Shown here: positions 34,189 to 45,765 of the stretch, piece after piece
Layout of the letters: each line of letters opens with the position of its first letter
How positions within the stretch are numbered: the first letter of the stretch is position 1
The notes under the pieces: generated by a model
What the model saw: the letters and a program-made list of their open reading frames with translations, nothing else
Database searches by the model: none
What the model was told of the DNA's origin: nothing
DNA from: Bactrocera neohumeralis
Taxonomy: Eukaryota > Arthropoda > Insecta > Diptera > Tephritidae
Length of the DNA stretch: 64,000 nucleotides
Reading direction: 5' to 3'
Assembly (NCBI RefSeq): GCF_024586455.1
Contig: NC_065920.1
Span: forward strand, 52,257,109 to 52,321,108
Made by a program: the position numbers and the translations under genes

Positions 34189-34522
34189 TCAAAAATTAAG
34201 TATAAATTGTTAGTAAAATTTAAATTGCTTTTACTATAAAAGTTTTGAAGCTGATTTAACGTGCGAAATTATCATAAATTTTATGACAAACAATTATTTT
34301 TAATAAAAATTTATCATCAATATTAAAACGTTTGCATAAATTGTACAAAATAATTCTAAAATAAAATATATATTTTTGGTAACATTAAATGAGCTTTTTT
34401 TAAGTTTTTAAGTGGAATATTCGTTAAAAAATTCAAAGGTATTCGTAGTCAGTTATGAGTAGTGGAATTCCCGGTTTGCCTTAGTTGAGTCATGGAGAAA
34501 TATAAATAAAATGTGTACATTA
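34189..34522. other. AT-rich non-coding gap
   Basis: Nothing recognised between the gene's 3' region and the MITE. Confidence 0.5.
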
Positions 34523-34976
34523 GGGTGATTCAAAAAAAATATTTTTTTTTTCGTTTGGTACTCGGAAAAATAGGTTCCTAGACACCTCTAAGAAAGCCTC
34601 TCCAAACATGAGTTTTTAATTGTAACGGGAAGGTCCTCCTACAAACAGTTTTCTATTTTTTCTTATTATCAGATAGAAAAATTTATATCTCGCTTCCAAC
34701 TACTTGAAAAAATATATTGTTCCTTAGATTTTGTAGGAAATTGAATGCTCTACAAAAAAGGTCTCCACGATTTTTTCGTAAACCCAAACGTTTAAAAGAT
34801 ATTAACAGTTAAAATTTGATTATTTTTGGGAAAATTTTTATTTCTTATGAATTTTATAACTCATTGAAAAAAAAATTATTATGAATGATGAAACTTATAG
34901 GCTTTCTTAGAGGTGTCTAGGAACCTATTTTTCCGAGTACCAAACGAAAAAAAAAATTTTTTTTTTTGATTCACCT
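34523..34976. mobile_element. 454-bp MITE, copy A
   Basis: Long inverted ends run from 'gggtgattcaaaaaa' at the left to 'tttttttgattcacct' at the right. The pairing continues inward over 'cgtttggtactcggaaaaat', 'aggttcctagacacctctaa' and 'gaaag'. TA lies outside each end (34521-34522 and 34977-34978). Copy B at 44382-44837 is highly similar over its whole length. There is no coding capacity, so it is a Tc1/mariner-type MITE. Confidence 0.92.
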
Positions 34977-34978
34977 TA

Positions 34979-35107
34979 ATATGCATTGATGTTTGGCAAT
35001 GAATATCTCGTAAATGCTTAACTTAATCGAAAAATCATAGGAGACCATTTTTATAGAGCAATAAATTTCCTACAAAACTATGAGTTTCATCATTCATAAT
35101 AATTTTT
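34979..35107 (-). repeat. Partial relative of the same MITE in opposite orientation
   Basis: The reverse complement reads 'gatgaaactcatagttttgt' then 'aggaaatttattgctctata', and then 'gagatattcattgcc'. This follows the internal order of copy A ('gatgaaactta', 'ttgtaggaaattgaatgctc', 'agatattaacagtt') with clear divergence. It abuts copy A on the left and the jockey-like fragment on the right. Confidence 0.65.
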
Positions 35108-35931
35108 TTTCAAAAACAACTGAACGCAGTTGAATCCTGGCTTCGAAATTGGAACATTATGGTAAATGAAAGAAAATCAGCGCATGTTACCTTCACCATG
35201 AAAGCAGGAGATTGCCCCAGCGTCAATCTCAATCAAACAGTTATTCCAGAATGCACTAGCACTAAGTACCTCGGGGTGCACTTAGACAGAAGACTAACAT
35301 GGCAGCAACATATAAAAATTAAACGAGATCAGTTAAAAATCAAGACGAGAAAAATGTATTGGCTACTGGGTCCTAAATCGAAACTTAGTCTCAAAAATAA
35401 GGTGATCCTATATAAAAGCATTCTAAAACCGATTTGGGCATATGGAATACAAATCTGGGGAACTGCAAGTAAATCGAACGTAGAACTAATTCAAAGATAT
35501 CAGTCGAAAACACTCAGCTTGATTGAAAATCAAGAATATTAACTTACACAAAGATCTTGAAATAAATATGGTGTAGAGCGAGATTCAGAAACTCAGTTTA
35601 AGATATCTTAATCGCCTAAGCTGCCATCCCAACATACATGCCATTAACCTACTGGACAACAGTGAAGATACTCGCCGACTGCAAAGGCTACATCCCTTAG
35701 GCTTACCATTTAGATCTTAAGTTTAACTGAATTAATTAAATTGTAAAGTATAGCTAATACTAAATTAAGTGAATTGTGATATATAGTACAAATCTTATAT
35801 TTCAAATGCCCTTATGTATTTAAGGGACAAATTGCAATTTTAGCATCAAAGTGAATCTTAGATATAATAACATTTGCTTATTGTCACACCACAGATTGTA
35901 AATAAAATGAAATAATAAAAATAAAAAAAAA
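35108..35931 (+). mobile_element. 5'-truncated jockey-like LINE with poly(A)
   Basis: The open frame through 35542 reads 'QLNAVESWLRNWNIMVNERK', 'SAHVTFTMKAGDCPSVNLNQ', 'STKYLGVHLDRRLTWQQHIK', 'SKLSLKNKVILYKSILKPIW' and 'AYGIQIWGTAS'. This is the conserved end of the jockey-clade reverse transcriptase and the region after it. Frameshifts follow, then 'RRLQRLHPLGLPFRS' (about 35671-35715), a jockey C-terminus. A 3' UTR and an A-rich tail (35904-35931) finish it. The catalytic RT core and everything 5' are missing. Confidence 0.92.
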
Positions 35932-36836
35932 ACCCCTATACTACTAAAGCGACAGTAACCAAATTTGCTCATCGCAAATATTATAAGGACTCCTATTGAC
36001 AGTGTGAAAATTAATGAAATCACAAGATAAACCCGCTTCCTCCCCATATAACGGTGCTTTTCAAAACTAATAAATCGCAATAAATTAAAATCTAAATACG
36101 CCAGACACATTAAATTTTACACCCAAGATGGTATGAGAGGGCCTTATGGGGGCCGCTCACTGTTTGGTGAAATCACATATCTTGGGATTCCACCAAGCGA
36201 TTTCGACTAAATTTAGTTACCTATATAACAGTGCGAAAATGAGCAAAATCGGACCACAACCACGACTACTACCCACGTAGCACAATCTAAAATTCCATTC
36301 AATTCCTTCAATTGCCAGTATAAACATCAAGAAGTAATCAATATAACGGCATAAAATTTCGCACTAATAATTCCTTTAAAGTATGCCACCTTATGACCAA
36401 AATTTGTCCAAATCCAACTAAATCTGTTCAAGCACCTAGGTACCGAATATGTGGATTCCAGTGTCTATAGTTGACTTTTGACCGAAAATATGGGTCAATG
36501 TGAGAGATATAAAATTGAAATTCAGATTCAATTCCATATGCCCCATATATCTAATATAAAAATATTCGAACTTCCAGGTGACTTTATGCTGCATATATCG
36601 GCCAGTATTTGAGTTATCTCAAGCAAAATGAGAGAGCGTGGTTTACTCATAACAGTATATCTTCGTGATAGATAGATGATTGTACAGGTTGTGTGGTACC
36701 TTAATGAAACCCGGAGAACATTTGTTCAGTATGTGGCATGATAATAGTTAATAGGGTCGATACTACTCCCAATACTCCCATATACTTCATATAATGAATT
36801 TGGTTTTTTAACAAACTCTGGTTGACGTTTTACATC
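35932..36836. other. Non-coding sequence with repeat-like phrases
   Basis: No gene. Phrases such as 'gtgaaatcacatatcttggg' and 'aatttagttacctatataac' (36165-36230) are similar in style to the 20.6-kb repeat fragment, so part may be a decayed copy of that family. I cannot set boundaries. Confidence 0.4.
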
Positions 36837-36840
36837 TTAA

Positions 36841-37623
36841 GGGGGCAGCCGGATTCAGAAGCTTCAAAAAATTGAAAATTTTTTTTTTTCGCTTAAATCT
36901 CTTTAAAAATAATCTAAGAATATGTCCCCAAAGTTTTAAATGGGAATTTGAAATATTTTCGAAGCTAGAAGGAAAATAGTGACCGAACGTCTAGCAGATA
37001 TATGAGCGATTGGGCAGAAAGCGAAAACTTTGACGCGCGATTTCTCGGTTTTTCATTTTTACGATTTTTCTTAATTGGCGGGCAGGATAGAAAAAAACTA
37101 AACGTCGTATGGAATTAGGGCAAAGTTTATTATCTTTGGCATTAAATTATCTATTTAATTCTATTAAATTCTATTTAAACTAAAAAAAAAAAAACTAAGA
37201 AAAGTCAAGTTTGAACATATTTTTAAACAACATAAAGTCAAATTTTTTTTTGGTCAAAAACCACTTTTTTCAATTTCTAAAAAATTTCTAAAATTTTACA
37301 CTTTTTTTTTGGAATTTTTTTTTAGTTTAACTAGAAGATAAATTATTAAAAAATATGAATCTTTTTGAATTTTTTGTTTCCGATAGAAATTGCTACCTGC
37401 ATCCTGCCTGCCGTCCGACAAATGCACATGCGAGATGCATCGGGCAATTGCTTCCCAAAAGCAGAATAACAAAGATTTTGAATCCAATAAATTTGTGAAT
37501 GATGCTGTATAAACGCTAGAAATTTTACTTAAATCACTTAATTCTTTCCCTCCCAAAAAAATACTCAAAAAAATCGATTTTTTGAAGCCTCTAAAGCAGG
37601 CTCTGACTTCGATCCGTGCACCC
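36841..37623. mobile_element. AAGGGGG-ended MITE-like element
   Basis: The left end is TTAA (36837-36840) followed by GGGGGCAGCCGGATTCAGAA. The right end, reversed, reads 'aagggtgcacggatcgaagt' and then, like the left, 'gcttcaaaaaat'. The ends are imperfect and the right TTAA has changed to TTTT. The left-end pattern resembles 19513-20233. The minus frame 37296-37568 inside has no domain. Confidence 0.6.
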
Positions 37624-39733
37624 TTTTCTATATAAGTTCATTCTCCAATAAATTCGATGATAGCTTTTTTTGATCACTTTAATGTATATACGCGTGTCAA
37701 ATTTTAAGCAGTTCTATAGAGAGATAAATATTTTATCTAGCCTTCACTAAGGTAAATACTTAGCTGATTTTTTTTTTCAAAATTATTAGTTTATTAGTTA
37801 ATGTATAGGTGTAGGTATTAACAGAGACTTTTTTTGATCAAACAATTTAATTAATAATTCAATGAAAAGACCAAAATTTGTCAAACTTTGCTATGGTAAA
37901 GTAAAAACTTTACATAAACAAATTTGTCCCACAATAAAACAAAATATCCGTTGGAATATTATAAAAATGTGTTGACTTAAATTAATGAGTTTGTTAAGCC
38001 CAATACCAGTGACTTAATCCAGCTAATTTTCGAAATAATTTAAAGAATTTCAATTTACATGGCATATACGTACATAGCAATAGAATTAAAGCAATAGCAA
38101 CTAAGAATCATAAGACCATAGATAACATATGTACATATATGAGAAACTTTTATTACTAAGTTTTTATGATCCCAAAAAAGGCAGTGTTAGATAGAAGTAG
38201 GGACGTTGAAATCTTAAGAAATGTCAATAGTTAATGAGATACGGAAAACTTGGCGTTAATAGCTACAATGGGTGTGGTATATCGAAATTAGAGTTGAGTA
38301 AAATGTAAAAATGTATTTGCCTTGGTTTTTGTATAAAAAAATATTAGTTATTATTGTTAACGTATTTTTTTAGTTTAGCTGCAAACAGTTCAAAAATTAG
38401 TTTAGAGGCATACAGCTCAGCTACGTTCCGGCTACCTAGCACCAAATGTTATAGGAACTGCTTAAAATTTGACTCAGCATAATTGTTGTATCTCTTAAAG
38501 CAACATATGATGTTCTTTACATGCTTTACGTATTACATATGATTGACCGATTTATTCCAAGTATTTTTATATGGTGTAATTTTAAGGGATGTCAGTTGAA
38601 AGTAGAGAGAATTAGAAGATAATCATTGAGCATAATAATTGAGATAAAATAAGCGATATTATTCATTGAATGAAGAAAGATTATCAAATATATATAATCT
38701 TTAATTCCTGTTGTCTAATCTAAAAATAAAATAAATTACAAATATTCTTCAAGTAATTAAAGATATTATTTTAACTGATGCATTAATGCAAGAAGAGAAA
38801 AAACATCACGAATTCGCAATAAATATATGAAAAGTGCCATTACAAATATTCTCAAGAAAATTTTAACACCTCCCGAGACATCATATCTACATATACTATA
38901 TATCCGTATCACACTTTGTCACCGCAAAATTTCTCTCTCTTTTTAGCTCCAACTACGAAAACAAAACCGGGCTTTCTCAGAATCAACTACTAGGCTAACA
39001 AGCTTGGTATGCACTTTCGATTTTATTGCGGAAACCTCGACAGGTTTTGTGGCGAATGAATCATTAGAATTAGCTCACACCAGCAACTGTGCAAACGTAT
39101 CTATCATATGTTTGTATATACTTGAAGGAATGTATGTATGTACACATTGCTCACATTCAGTCAAAAGTCAAATAATAACAAATTTGCGGAGTAATAACAT
39201 TATCGCTGCCTAATACGCTACGTCTTTGTTTATAATGAGCAATTATCAAGCAATTAATGAGAAAACTTATTTAATTTGTAGAGTAAGAAAAACACGCGAT
39301 TATTTATGCAGCTGTGATTATTTTGCTTCATACTTATTTACTTGGAAATCTCTAATCGAATTATTCATACAATATTAATTGCACTTTGTGCTGCAGTGCA
39401 ATGCACTGTCATGAGAGAAAGTATTGGCATATATGTATGTGTGTACATATATATGTACATATGTAGAAAGAAAATAAATGGGAACACAACTGGCTGTTGA
39501 GATTATGCTATTATGCTCTTAAGTGAACATTTATTTGTTATTAAATTAAACCGATTGCAGTGAAACTAGTATGAATGTGATTATAAAATTGAAGAACTGC
39601 AACGTAAATATGTTGCGCAACAAAATTCCGTCACGTTTGCAGTATTTATGGAAAAGTAAACACGAATTCAACTCTTATATTTTATTGAATTCTTTGATGC
39701 TGAGATGAAAAATAATAAAATTTTGAAGTTAGG
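37624..39733. other. Non-coding sequence
   Basis: About 2.1 kb of AT-rich text. The frame 39004-39213 has no recognised domain. 'catatgtacatatatg' simple repeats occur near 38125 and 39430-39465. Confidence 0.5.
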
Positions 39734-41340
39734 GTGGCAACCACTCGTCTAAAAGGTTTAGTATTTCTTATAGTGTACAGTGAGTCAACAAAGTGAGACG
39801 GATGCAATGCTAATTTTTCTTATTCCGTAATATTGAGTTAAAAAAAATTATAATATTTTAAGGTTAAAAGGTTGCCACCTGTTAACTTTTTTGCTTGCAA
39901 TATACAGTGAGTCAGCAAAGTGAAGACGAATACGAATATAATAATAGTTTTGATACTGAGAAAAACATGAAATTTTAAAAAAAGTGAAATTCGAAGATTG
40001 CCACCTGTTTAAAAATACATGTCTTTCTAGTAGTATAAATTTAGTCATCAAAGTGTAGATGGAACTGATCGTAATATTTGTTTTATTCCCTGAGAATGAG
40101 ATAAAAAATTGTAGAATTAATAAGTTAGGATGTTGCCACCTGTTAAAAAATTGTACTTCGAACATTTATTAAATAACAAAAATAAAAAAACACTGCGCTT
40201 GAAGAGAGTTAAGACAGCTTGCTGATAAAAATATTAATTCGAAAAAATGTTGCCACCTATTTAAAAGTATTTATTCAATAAATTTGAATAAGCAAAGTGG
40301 AGACAGATACGAATATAATAATAGTTTTGAAATTGAGAAAAATATGATATTACACAAAAAAAATAAGAAATTCGAAGATTGCCACCTGTTTAACAAAAAT
40401 AGTATTTTTATTGTATACATTTAGTCAACAAAGTGTAGGCGGCAGCGATGGTGATAATTATTTTATTCCTTGAGAGTGAGATAAAAAATATAAAACTTAA
40501 AACTAAGAAGTTAGAAGGTTGCCACCTGTTTAAAAATTTTACATCAAAAATTTATAATAGATATAACAAAAAACCACTCCGCTTTGAAGTGAGTTAAGAC
40601 AGTTTGCTGATAAAAATATTATTTCGAAAAATGTTGCCACCTAATTAAAAAACTGTATTCAATAAAATTAATAATAAATGTGAATTAATTAAATTTGGGT
40701 ATCAATTTAAAAAGCGTTTGAAAGCAAACAATTACAAATATGTGTGAGAGAAGTTGACTTCTACTACTATAAATATTGTTTTAATAATATACCTAATTAT
40801 GTATGTACATACATACATACATATGTATATATGTATAATAACATAGTACGGCAATAAAAAAACAGATTCTTGAAAATTTGTGGCGATTATATTTTTGAAT
40901 AGAGACATTGCTACAAAATAAGAATACAATTGAAGAGAAAATATGGAAACTGCTGAATTTACTTTTCGAACAGCGTTGCCATCTGTTTGAAAATTTTACT
41001 TCAAAAATTTATATTCTAAAAAAACACCGCCATCAAAGTAATTAGATAGCCATTAGTCGTTTTTTTTTTGCCAGCGTTGCCATCTGTTTATAATTTTTAT
41101 TTTATAGAATCATATATGTATTATTGCAAAATAGATACAAACTTCAAGAAATAGGCAATTTGTCAGCTAAAAATATTTTTTAGAAGATGATGCCACCTAT
41201 TTAAAAATTTGTAATTAATTCATGTTACATATGATATACTATTATAATACACATATACATATACTAAATAGGTTTAAAAAATATGTTTTTCCAAGTTAAC
41301 TTTGAGAAGGGCTGCCACCTGTTTAAAATTTTTGTTATAC
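39734..41340. repeat. Tandem array with higher-order A-B-C structure (TGCCACCT monomers)
   Basis: The core 'ttgccacctgtttaaaaa' recurs, with gccacct starting at 39874, 40000, 40135, 40252, 40381, 40521 and 40635, and later variants at 40978, 41079, 41192 and 41314. Monomers are 114-140 bp. Three types alternate: one with 'acgaatataataatagtttt', one with 'caacaaagtgtag' and 'ttttattcc-tgag', one with 'gagttaagacag-ttgctgat'. Equivalent monomers are 378-386 bp apart, so the higher-order period is about 383 bp, repeated about twice. The right part is more decayed and interrupted by a CATA simple repeat (40798-40830). Confidence 0.9.
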
Positions 41341-41373
41341 GAATATTGATAAAGTAAATTATACATATATACA

Positions 41374-41835
41374 TCGGAAAATATCTTGTTATCAATGTTG
41401 TTTGATGATAAGAAAGAAAAGCGCGACTGTGCCATCAAGAAAATTCTACGCTATCGAACCGATGTTGACGACCCAATGGAACTTAGAGTTTATAAAAAAC
41501 CAGATATAAACTTTAATTGCACAAGTTATACGGAAATGATCAATTTGAATGATATAAATATCGTATTTGAACCACCATTCACGCGAAGCATTCCGTACGA
41601 TACATTGAAAGAATATTTAAATCAAGATAATCCACCGTTTAATGATCCAAAAATTCCATCACACATACAAGGATCGGAACGACGTGTTCAATTGCTAGCT
41701 AACGTTTCCAAACGGGTTATACCGGAAAATGTAGAGGCTGTTATGGCGACGACATTAGAGAGCCGTGCGAAATTGCCCAGACTTGAAAGCAAAAAAGACT
41801 TCAAACAATATTTTTTTTTAATTTCTTTTCTATAA
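41374..41835 (+). CDS. Partial protein of an uncharacterised multi-copy arthropod family
   Basis: The frame is open from before 41374 to the stop at 41833-41835, about 153 codons. The natural ATG at 41395 is probably not the true start, because the text upstream of it ('ENILLSMLFDD', from 41377) already fits the family. Other recognisable parts are 'AIKKILRYRTD', 'RVYKKPDINFNCTSYTEMIN', 'EPPFTRSIP', 'IPSHIQGSERRVQLL' and 'ESRAKLPRLESKKDFKQ'. From memory this order matches the C-terminal part of proteins of unknown function that are repeated in many arthropod genomes; I could not check this. There is no known catalytic motif, signal or membrane segment. The last residues ('YFFLISFL') look like non-family read-through. 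The fragment abuts the tandem array, so it is likely a truncated mobile-family copy and not a host gene. Confidence 0.5.
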   Translation, partial: SENILLSMLFDDKKEKRDCAIKKILRYRTDVDDPMELRVYKKPDINFNCTSYTEMINLNDINIVFEPPFTRSIPYDTLKEYLNQDNPPFNDPKIPSHIQGSERRVQLLANVSKRVIPENVEAVMATTLESRAKLPRLESKKDFKQYFFLISFL

Positions 41836-41956
41836 CTCACATAAATTAATTTTTTTCATTTACATACATATGTTCTGACTCAATAAATTTCTTAAGAAAA
41901 AAATAGATATTATTTATAAATAAATAAATAAAAATAAAGAAAAAACATAGCAATTT

Positions 41957-42297
41957 AGCTGACTTTTTCATGTAAATCACCAAAAATGGTGATTTTTTGA
42001 AATGATTGTATGGGGAACCCCCCAGGGGGTGTGCCACTGGCATGGGTGGATCGGCCGTCCAAAGTTAGTGTGGGTCGGTCATACATTTGGACTCGATTGG
42101 AGTACTCTAAATGGGTCAAAGTGGGATTTTTCAAAATTTGCACCTACGCAAAAGTTCGACCCAAATTGGGGGACATCAAAATTCGTTTCAGAGGTATGGT
42201 TCCTTCGGCAAAGTATCTTATTTTGATCCCTAGAATATGATTTTCATAGAGCAATGGGCGATTTTTTTGCCTCCCCACAAATCGACCCGGCCTAATA
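41957..42297. repeat. Well-preserved interspersed repeat with 'gaccgacccacactaac'-type core
   Basis: The reverse strand runs from 'taggccgggtcgatttgtgg' through 'cgcccattgctctatgaaaa', 'tatgaccgacccacactaac' and 'ggtggcacacc'-like text to 'ccccatacaatcatttcaaa', then the hairpin 'atcaccatttttggtgat' (41977-41994). Its GC content is clearly above the surroundings. I recall nearly the same sequence from several insect genomes. Overlapping open frames on both strands are by-products. The ends are not inverted repeats that I can see. Confidence 0.6.
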
Positions 42298-42469
42298 CAT
42301 ATGTATAACATAAAAAAATTTCAAAATTTCGGTATCGTTAGTTAAAATACCACATTGAATTTACCTTCTTTAAAAGATGGTTAGCTCACAAATCAAAGGA
42401 ATAGCATGAAAATTGAAATATTATTTGTGCAACAGTTGGGTATAGATATGACCTGTCATAAATCCTCAA
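42298..42469. other. Non-coding gap
   Basis: Nothing recognised. Confidence 0.5.
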
Positions 42470-43027
42470 TGCTTAGGCGCATTGTACACCCAAAGTTAGT
42501 CAAGTAGTGTTTCTCCACAAGTTACCTCATTATTAACCTCGTTTGTGGGTTGGTTTCGAAACAAGCTATGATTGTGCATGAACTTAGCAAACCTTAATTG
42601 AAAACAAACTTCTGTGCGAGTACTTTTCAGCCTTAAGTAGTACGATGGCGATCAACTTACCTATTTGTTCGGAACAAAGTTCAGCTTAACGCAATCGTAC
42701 GAGCTCTTACTGCACATTATCCATTAGGTTGTATGAGAAAGATGAGATAGAAACTTCCATAGACTTTCTACTCCATTGACCAGCTGTAGTAAGACTGACG
42801 TTTAAATATTTCGGCTATCATACCTTAAGCGAACCTGATAAAATTGCCGAAACTGATATTAGTCATCTCAGCAAATGTCACAAACTCAAAGTGCTTTGTC
42901 GATTAACAAGTAATATACGTAGTAGTTAGGAATACTACTTAGGTACCACAATAGACCGGCGATTGCCAATGTGCTATTGGGATCTTTATGGGCTTTTCTC
43001 ACAAGAATGACTTTTCAGCCTAACCTT
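42470..43027 (+). pseudogene. LINE 3' end (R1/I-like RNase H C-terminus and tail)
   Basis: Decayed frames give 'HYPLGCMRKMR' (compare the family's GHCxIGxHAxRxG), then a short 'TFYSIDQL'-like stretch where the Cys-rich tail should be. Near the end 'ggtaccacaatagaccggcg' and 'cagcctaacct' resemble the 3' UTR and (CCTAA)-type tail of tephritid I-like LINEs as I remember them. Related scraps are at 56992-57186 and 63530-63990 (both minus). Confidence 0.55.
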
Positions 43028-44381
43028 GAAATAGTTTTCTGTTTGGCGAAGTATTTTAAAAATCTGTTTTTTCCATATTTGACTTTCTTTTTTTCGAAAC
43101 GGTTTCAGCTTTCGAGCTTTGAGTTCAGCCACCATTAAGAAAAATACTTCAATTATTACTACAGTCAGTGAAATTATCGCCGATTACGAAAATCCCTCAA
43201 AGGTTCTCGGTTATTACTACAATACGGTCAGACACCGTATTAAATATATATATAATGGATTGACGTGGCGAGCTGAGTCAGTTTAGCTAAGTTCGTCGGA
43301 ATATATGCGATATTGATTATTATTTTTGAAATTGTTTCAAAAACAATTATTTCCGGAGCATTATCCCCTACCAAAGAAACATTTGCACACGTCGAAAAGT
43401 GACCTCAATCTTTCCGAAATCTAAAAGTTAAACCAGCGTGACAAAAAATAATTTTAAATCGTTTGCATAACTTGCTCAGTAGTATTATTAATACAAAAAA
43501 CAAGTATGCCCTTAAACTAATATTAAGTGGGGTAAAAAGTTTGAAACAGCCATATAATAAAAACAAATTTAGCAGCAAAAACATAAAAAGTTACGCACAA
43601 CTTTCGCTATTTTCGCCGAAATTTATCACGAAATTAACGAAAATACAAATTCTATTAGTCTAAATTTAGGCGCTGTAGCAATGCAGCATTGCTGCGGCAC
43701 AGCAAATGTCAAAAAATAAATTACAGGCGCGCAAAAATGTAACCGGAAACTTACTACAAGCAGCGCGTCGCAACAAAGGCGTAGGAAATGGTGGAAGGAT
43801 TGGCAGAATTAGCGGATTTAGCGGTACATTGACGGTTGTACGGAAGTTTCACCAACACCAACGCGTGTTGTGAGCGCCTAAAAAGTTGTTAGCGGAAATA
43901 TACTTTGCAAACATGCGTATATTTGCATTTAAATTGCAAGCGTGAAGAGCGGGAGTGGTGTCACTACATCTCCGCATATGTCGAACGGGTTTATTTGAAA
44001 TATGCGGACCATATATAAATATACCAAAATATATTTGCAGTTTACGCGCGCAACTTTAATTTCATTATGACGCGCGTCTCTCTCTTCTCTTAGCTTCAAG
44101 GCTTGACGTGTGTGAGTTCTACTTTTTAATTGAAATTGACGACTCTTCTGCGTGCGTGAAACTGACGCACGTGTAACATATTTTTTGGCGCCCCTGAGAA
44201 TTATATGCTTGATTAACTGTAAATTATAGCTTGGTGTCCTTGAAGTTTATAACATTAATTGTAATTAATTTTGATTCCTAAATTTAGTTTTATAAATATG
44301 CCTTATTGTTTGAATTGCTTTTACAGGTTACGCTTTCTTCTAGAAGGTTCATATATGTACATATATACTATATGTACATTA
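43028..44381. other. Non-coding; partly GC-richer unique sequence
   Basis: No gene or repeat is recognised. 43680-44190 is less AT-rich and contains 'gcgcgcaaaa', 'gtgaagagcgggagtggtgt' and 'gacgcgcgtctctctcttct', which could be a promoter or 5' UTR region. No coding frame is attached. Confidence 0.4.
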
Positions 44382-44837
44382 GAGTGATTCAAAAAAAAAA
44401 TATTTTTTTTTCGTTTGGTACTCGGAAAAATAGGTTCCTAGACACCTCTAAGAAAGCCTCTCCAAACATGAGTTTTTAATTGTAACGGGAAGGTCCTCCT
44501 ACATACAGTTTTCTATTTTGTCTTATTATCAGATAGAAAAATTTATATCTCGCTTCCAACTACTTAAAAAAATATCTTGTTCCTTAGATTTTGTAGGAAA
44601 TTGAATGCTCTACAAAAAAGGTCTATAACGATTTTTTCGTAAACCCAAACGTTTAAAAGATATTAACAGTTAAAGTTTGATTATTTTTGGGAACATTTTT
44701 TATTTCTTATGAATTTTATAACTCAATGAAAAAAAATTATTATGAACAGATTTTTGGAGAGGCTTTCTTAGAGGTGTCTAAGAATCTATTTTTCCGAGTA
44801 CCAAACGAAAAAAAAATTTTTTTTTTTTGAATCACTC
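44382..44837. mobile_element. 456-bp MITE, copy B
   Basis: Same element as 34523-34976. The ends are 'gagtgattcaaaaa' and 'tttttgaatcactc', with TA outside both (44380-44381 and 44838-44839). Internal text is almost collinear with copy A, with single changes (for example 'ctccacga' to 'ctataacga') and a small difference near 44740-44755. Confidence 0.93.
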
Positions 44838-44865
44838 TAATATACATATACAAAAGGAATAAGCT

Positions 44866-45100
44866 GAAGGTCGTGGAGTCATCGAAAATTTGTCTCATGT
44901 GGGCTCATGCGAAAGATGGGTCTGTTTATTACCAAATAATTGAAAACTTAAAGAAACAGTGCTTAAAAGTCATCCTGCTATTATTAGAGAGATAGCAGAG
45001 GATCACAACATCTCTTGTTGATCGGCTCAACTCACTTTGAACAATGTTTTGACTCGTACCCAAAGTAAAGTGTCACTTTATGTCAAAAGGTCAATAGAGT
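44866..45100 (+). pseudogene. Mariner transposase N-terminal relic
   Basis: A decayed frame reads 'LKETVLKSHPAIIREIAEDH', like the mariner linker and second helix-turn-helix start (KVKETVLENRRVGIREIAEDL). It is followed by 'AQLTLNNVLTRTQSK'. The rest of the transposase is not found. It lies about 30 bp from the end of MITE copy B. Confidence 0.6.
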
Positions 45101-45344
45101 AATCTGGCCTGTTTTTTTTTGGCATTTTTTTTCATAGAAAAATTTTTATTCTACAAAAGAACTTTTTTCACATATCATGAGGTATATCGTGAAGTGTATA
45201 AACAAATTTTTTCGGAATTTTTTGATGACATCTGTCGAAGAAATGGCTGGGTGAATGAGATGCGTTTTTTCACTGGCGGACACGATTTCTCATGTTTGGA
45301 TCATATGAAACACAAAAACCCAACTTATTCTTAAAAAGTACGTG

Positions 45345-45765
45345 AATGGTTATCGTCCCTACTAGAATCATGGAAAAATGTTGATAAAAAAAGTTTTTCT
45401 TTTAATTTTTCTCTTTTTTTTACATAAATTTTGTCATAACATTGTCAATAGATTATAAAAAACTATGAATCTAGTAGCGACGATAGCCAGGCGTTTTGTG
45501 AACTTTTAAAAAAAATTGAGCAAATCGGTTCGTTCGGAATCATGTCCGCCAGTTTAAAAAAGTGTGTTTTGAGAAAAACGCGTTTAAAGTTTGAGGTGTG
45601 CACTCCGAGCGCTCCGAACGCCGAGCGGTATTATTATTTTTGGGCCTTTTTCGAAACCTTCCTGGTAAAATTCTACATTTATTCTAAGGGTATACGGGCA
45701 CAGAAAAGGCAAAAAAATGCAAAAAAAAAGAAAAAAAATTTAAAAAATATTACCCTACTGACCCC
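45345..45765. mobile_element. Possible third TTAA-type MITE, left end unclear
   Basis: The right end reads 'taccctactgacccc' followed by TTAA (45766-45769), like the ends at 19513 and 36841. Inside, 'gagaaaaacgcgtttaaagt' (about 45571-45590) is the inverse of a stretch in the 19.5-kb element. An internal inverted pair, 'cgtccctactaga' and 'tctagtagcgacg', spans about 45353-45490. A matching left TTAA end was not found. The frame 45542-45769 is not a gene. Confidence 0.5.

Noticed and set aside
42002..42240. Overlapping plus frames with Trp-rich peptides
   Set aside because: They come from the interspersed repeat at 41957-42297, which is open in several frames on both strands by composition.
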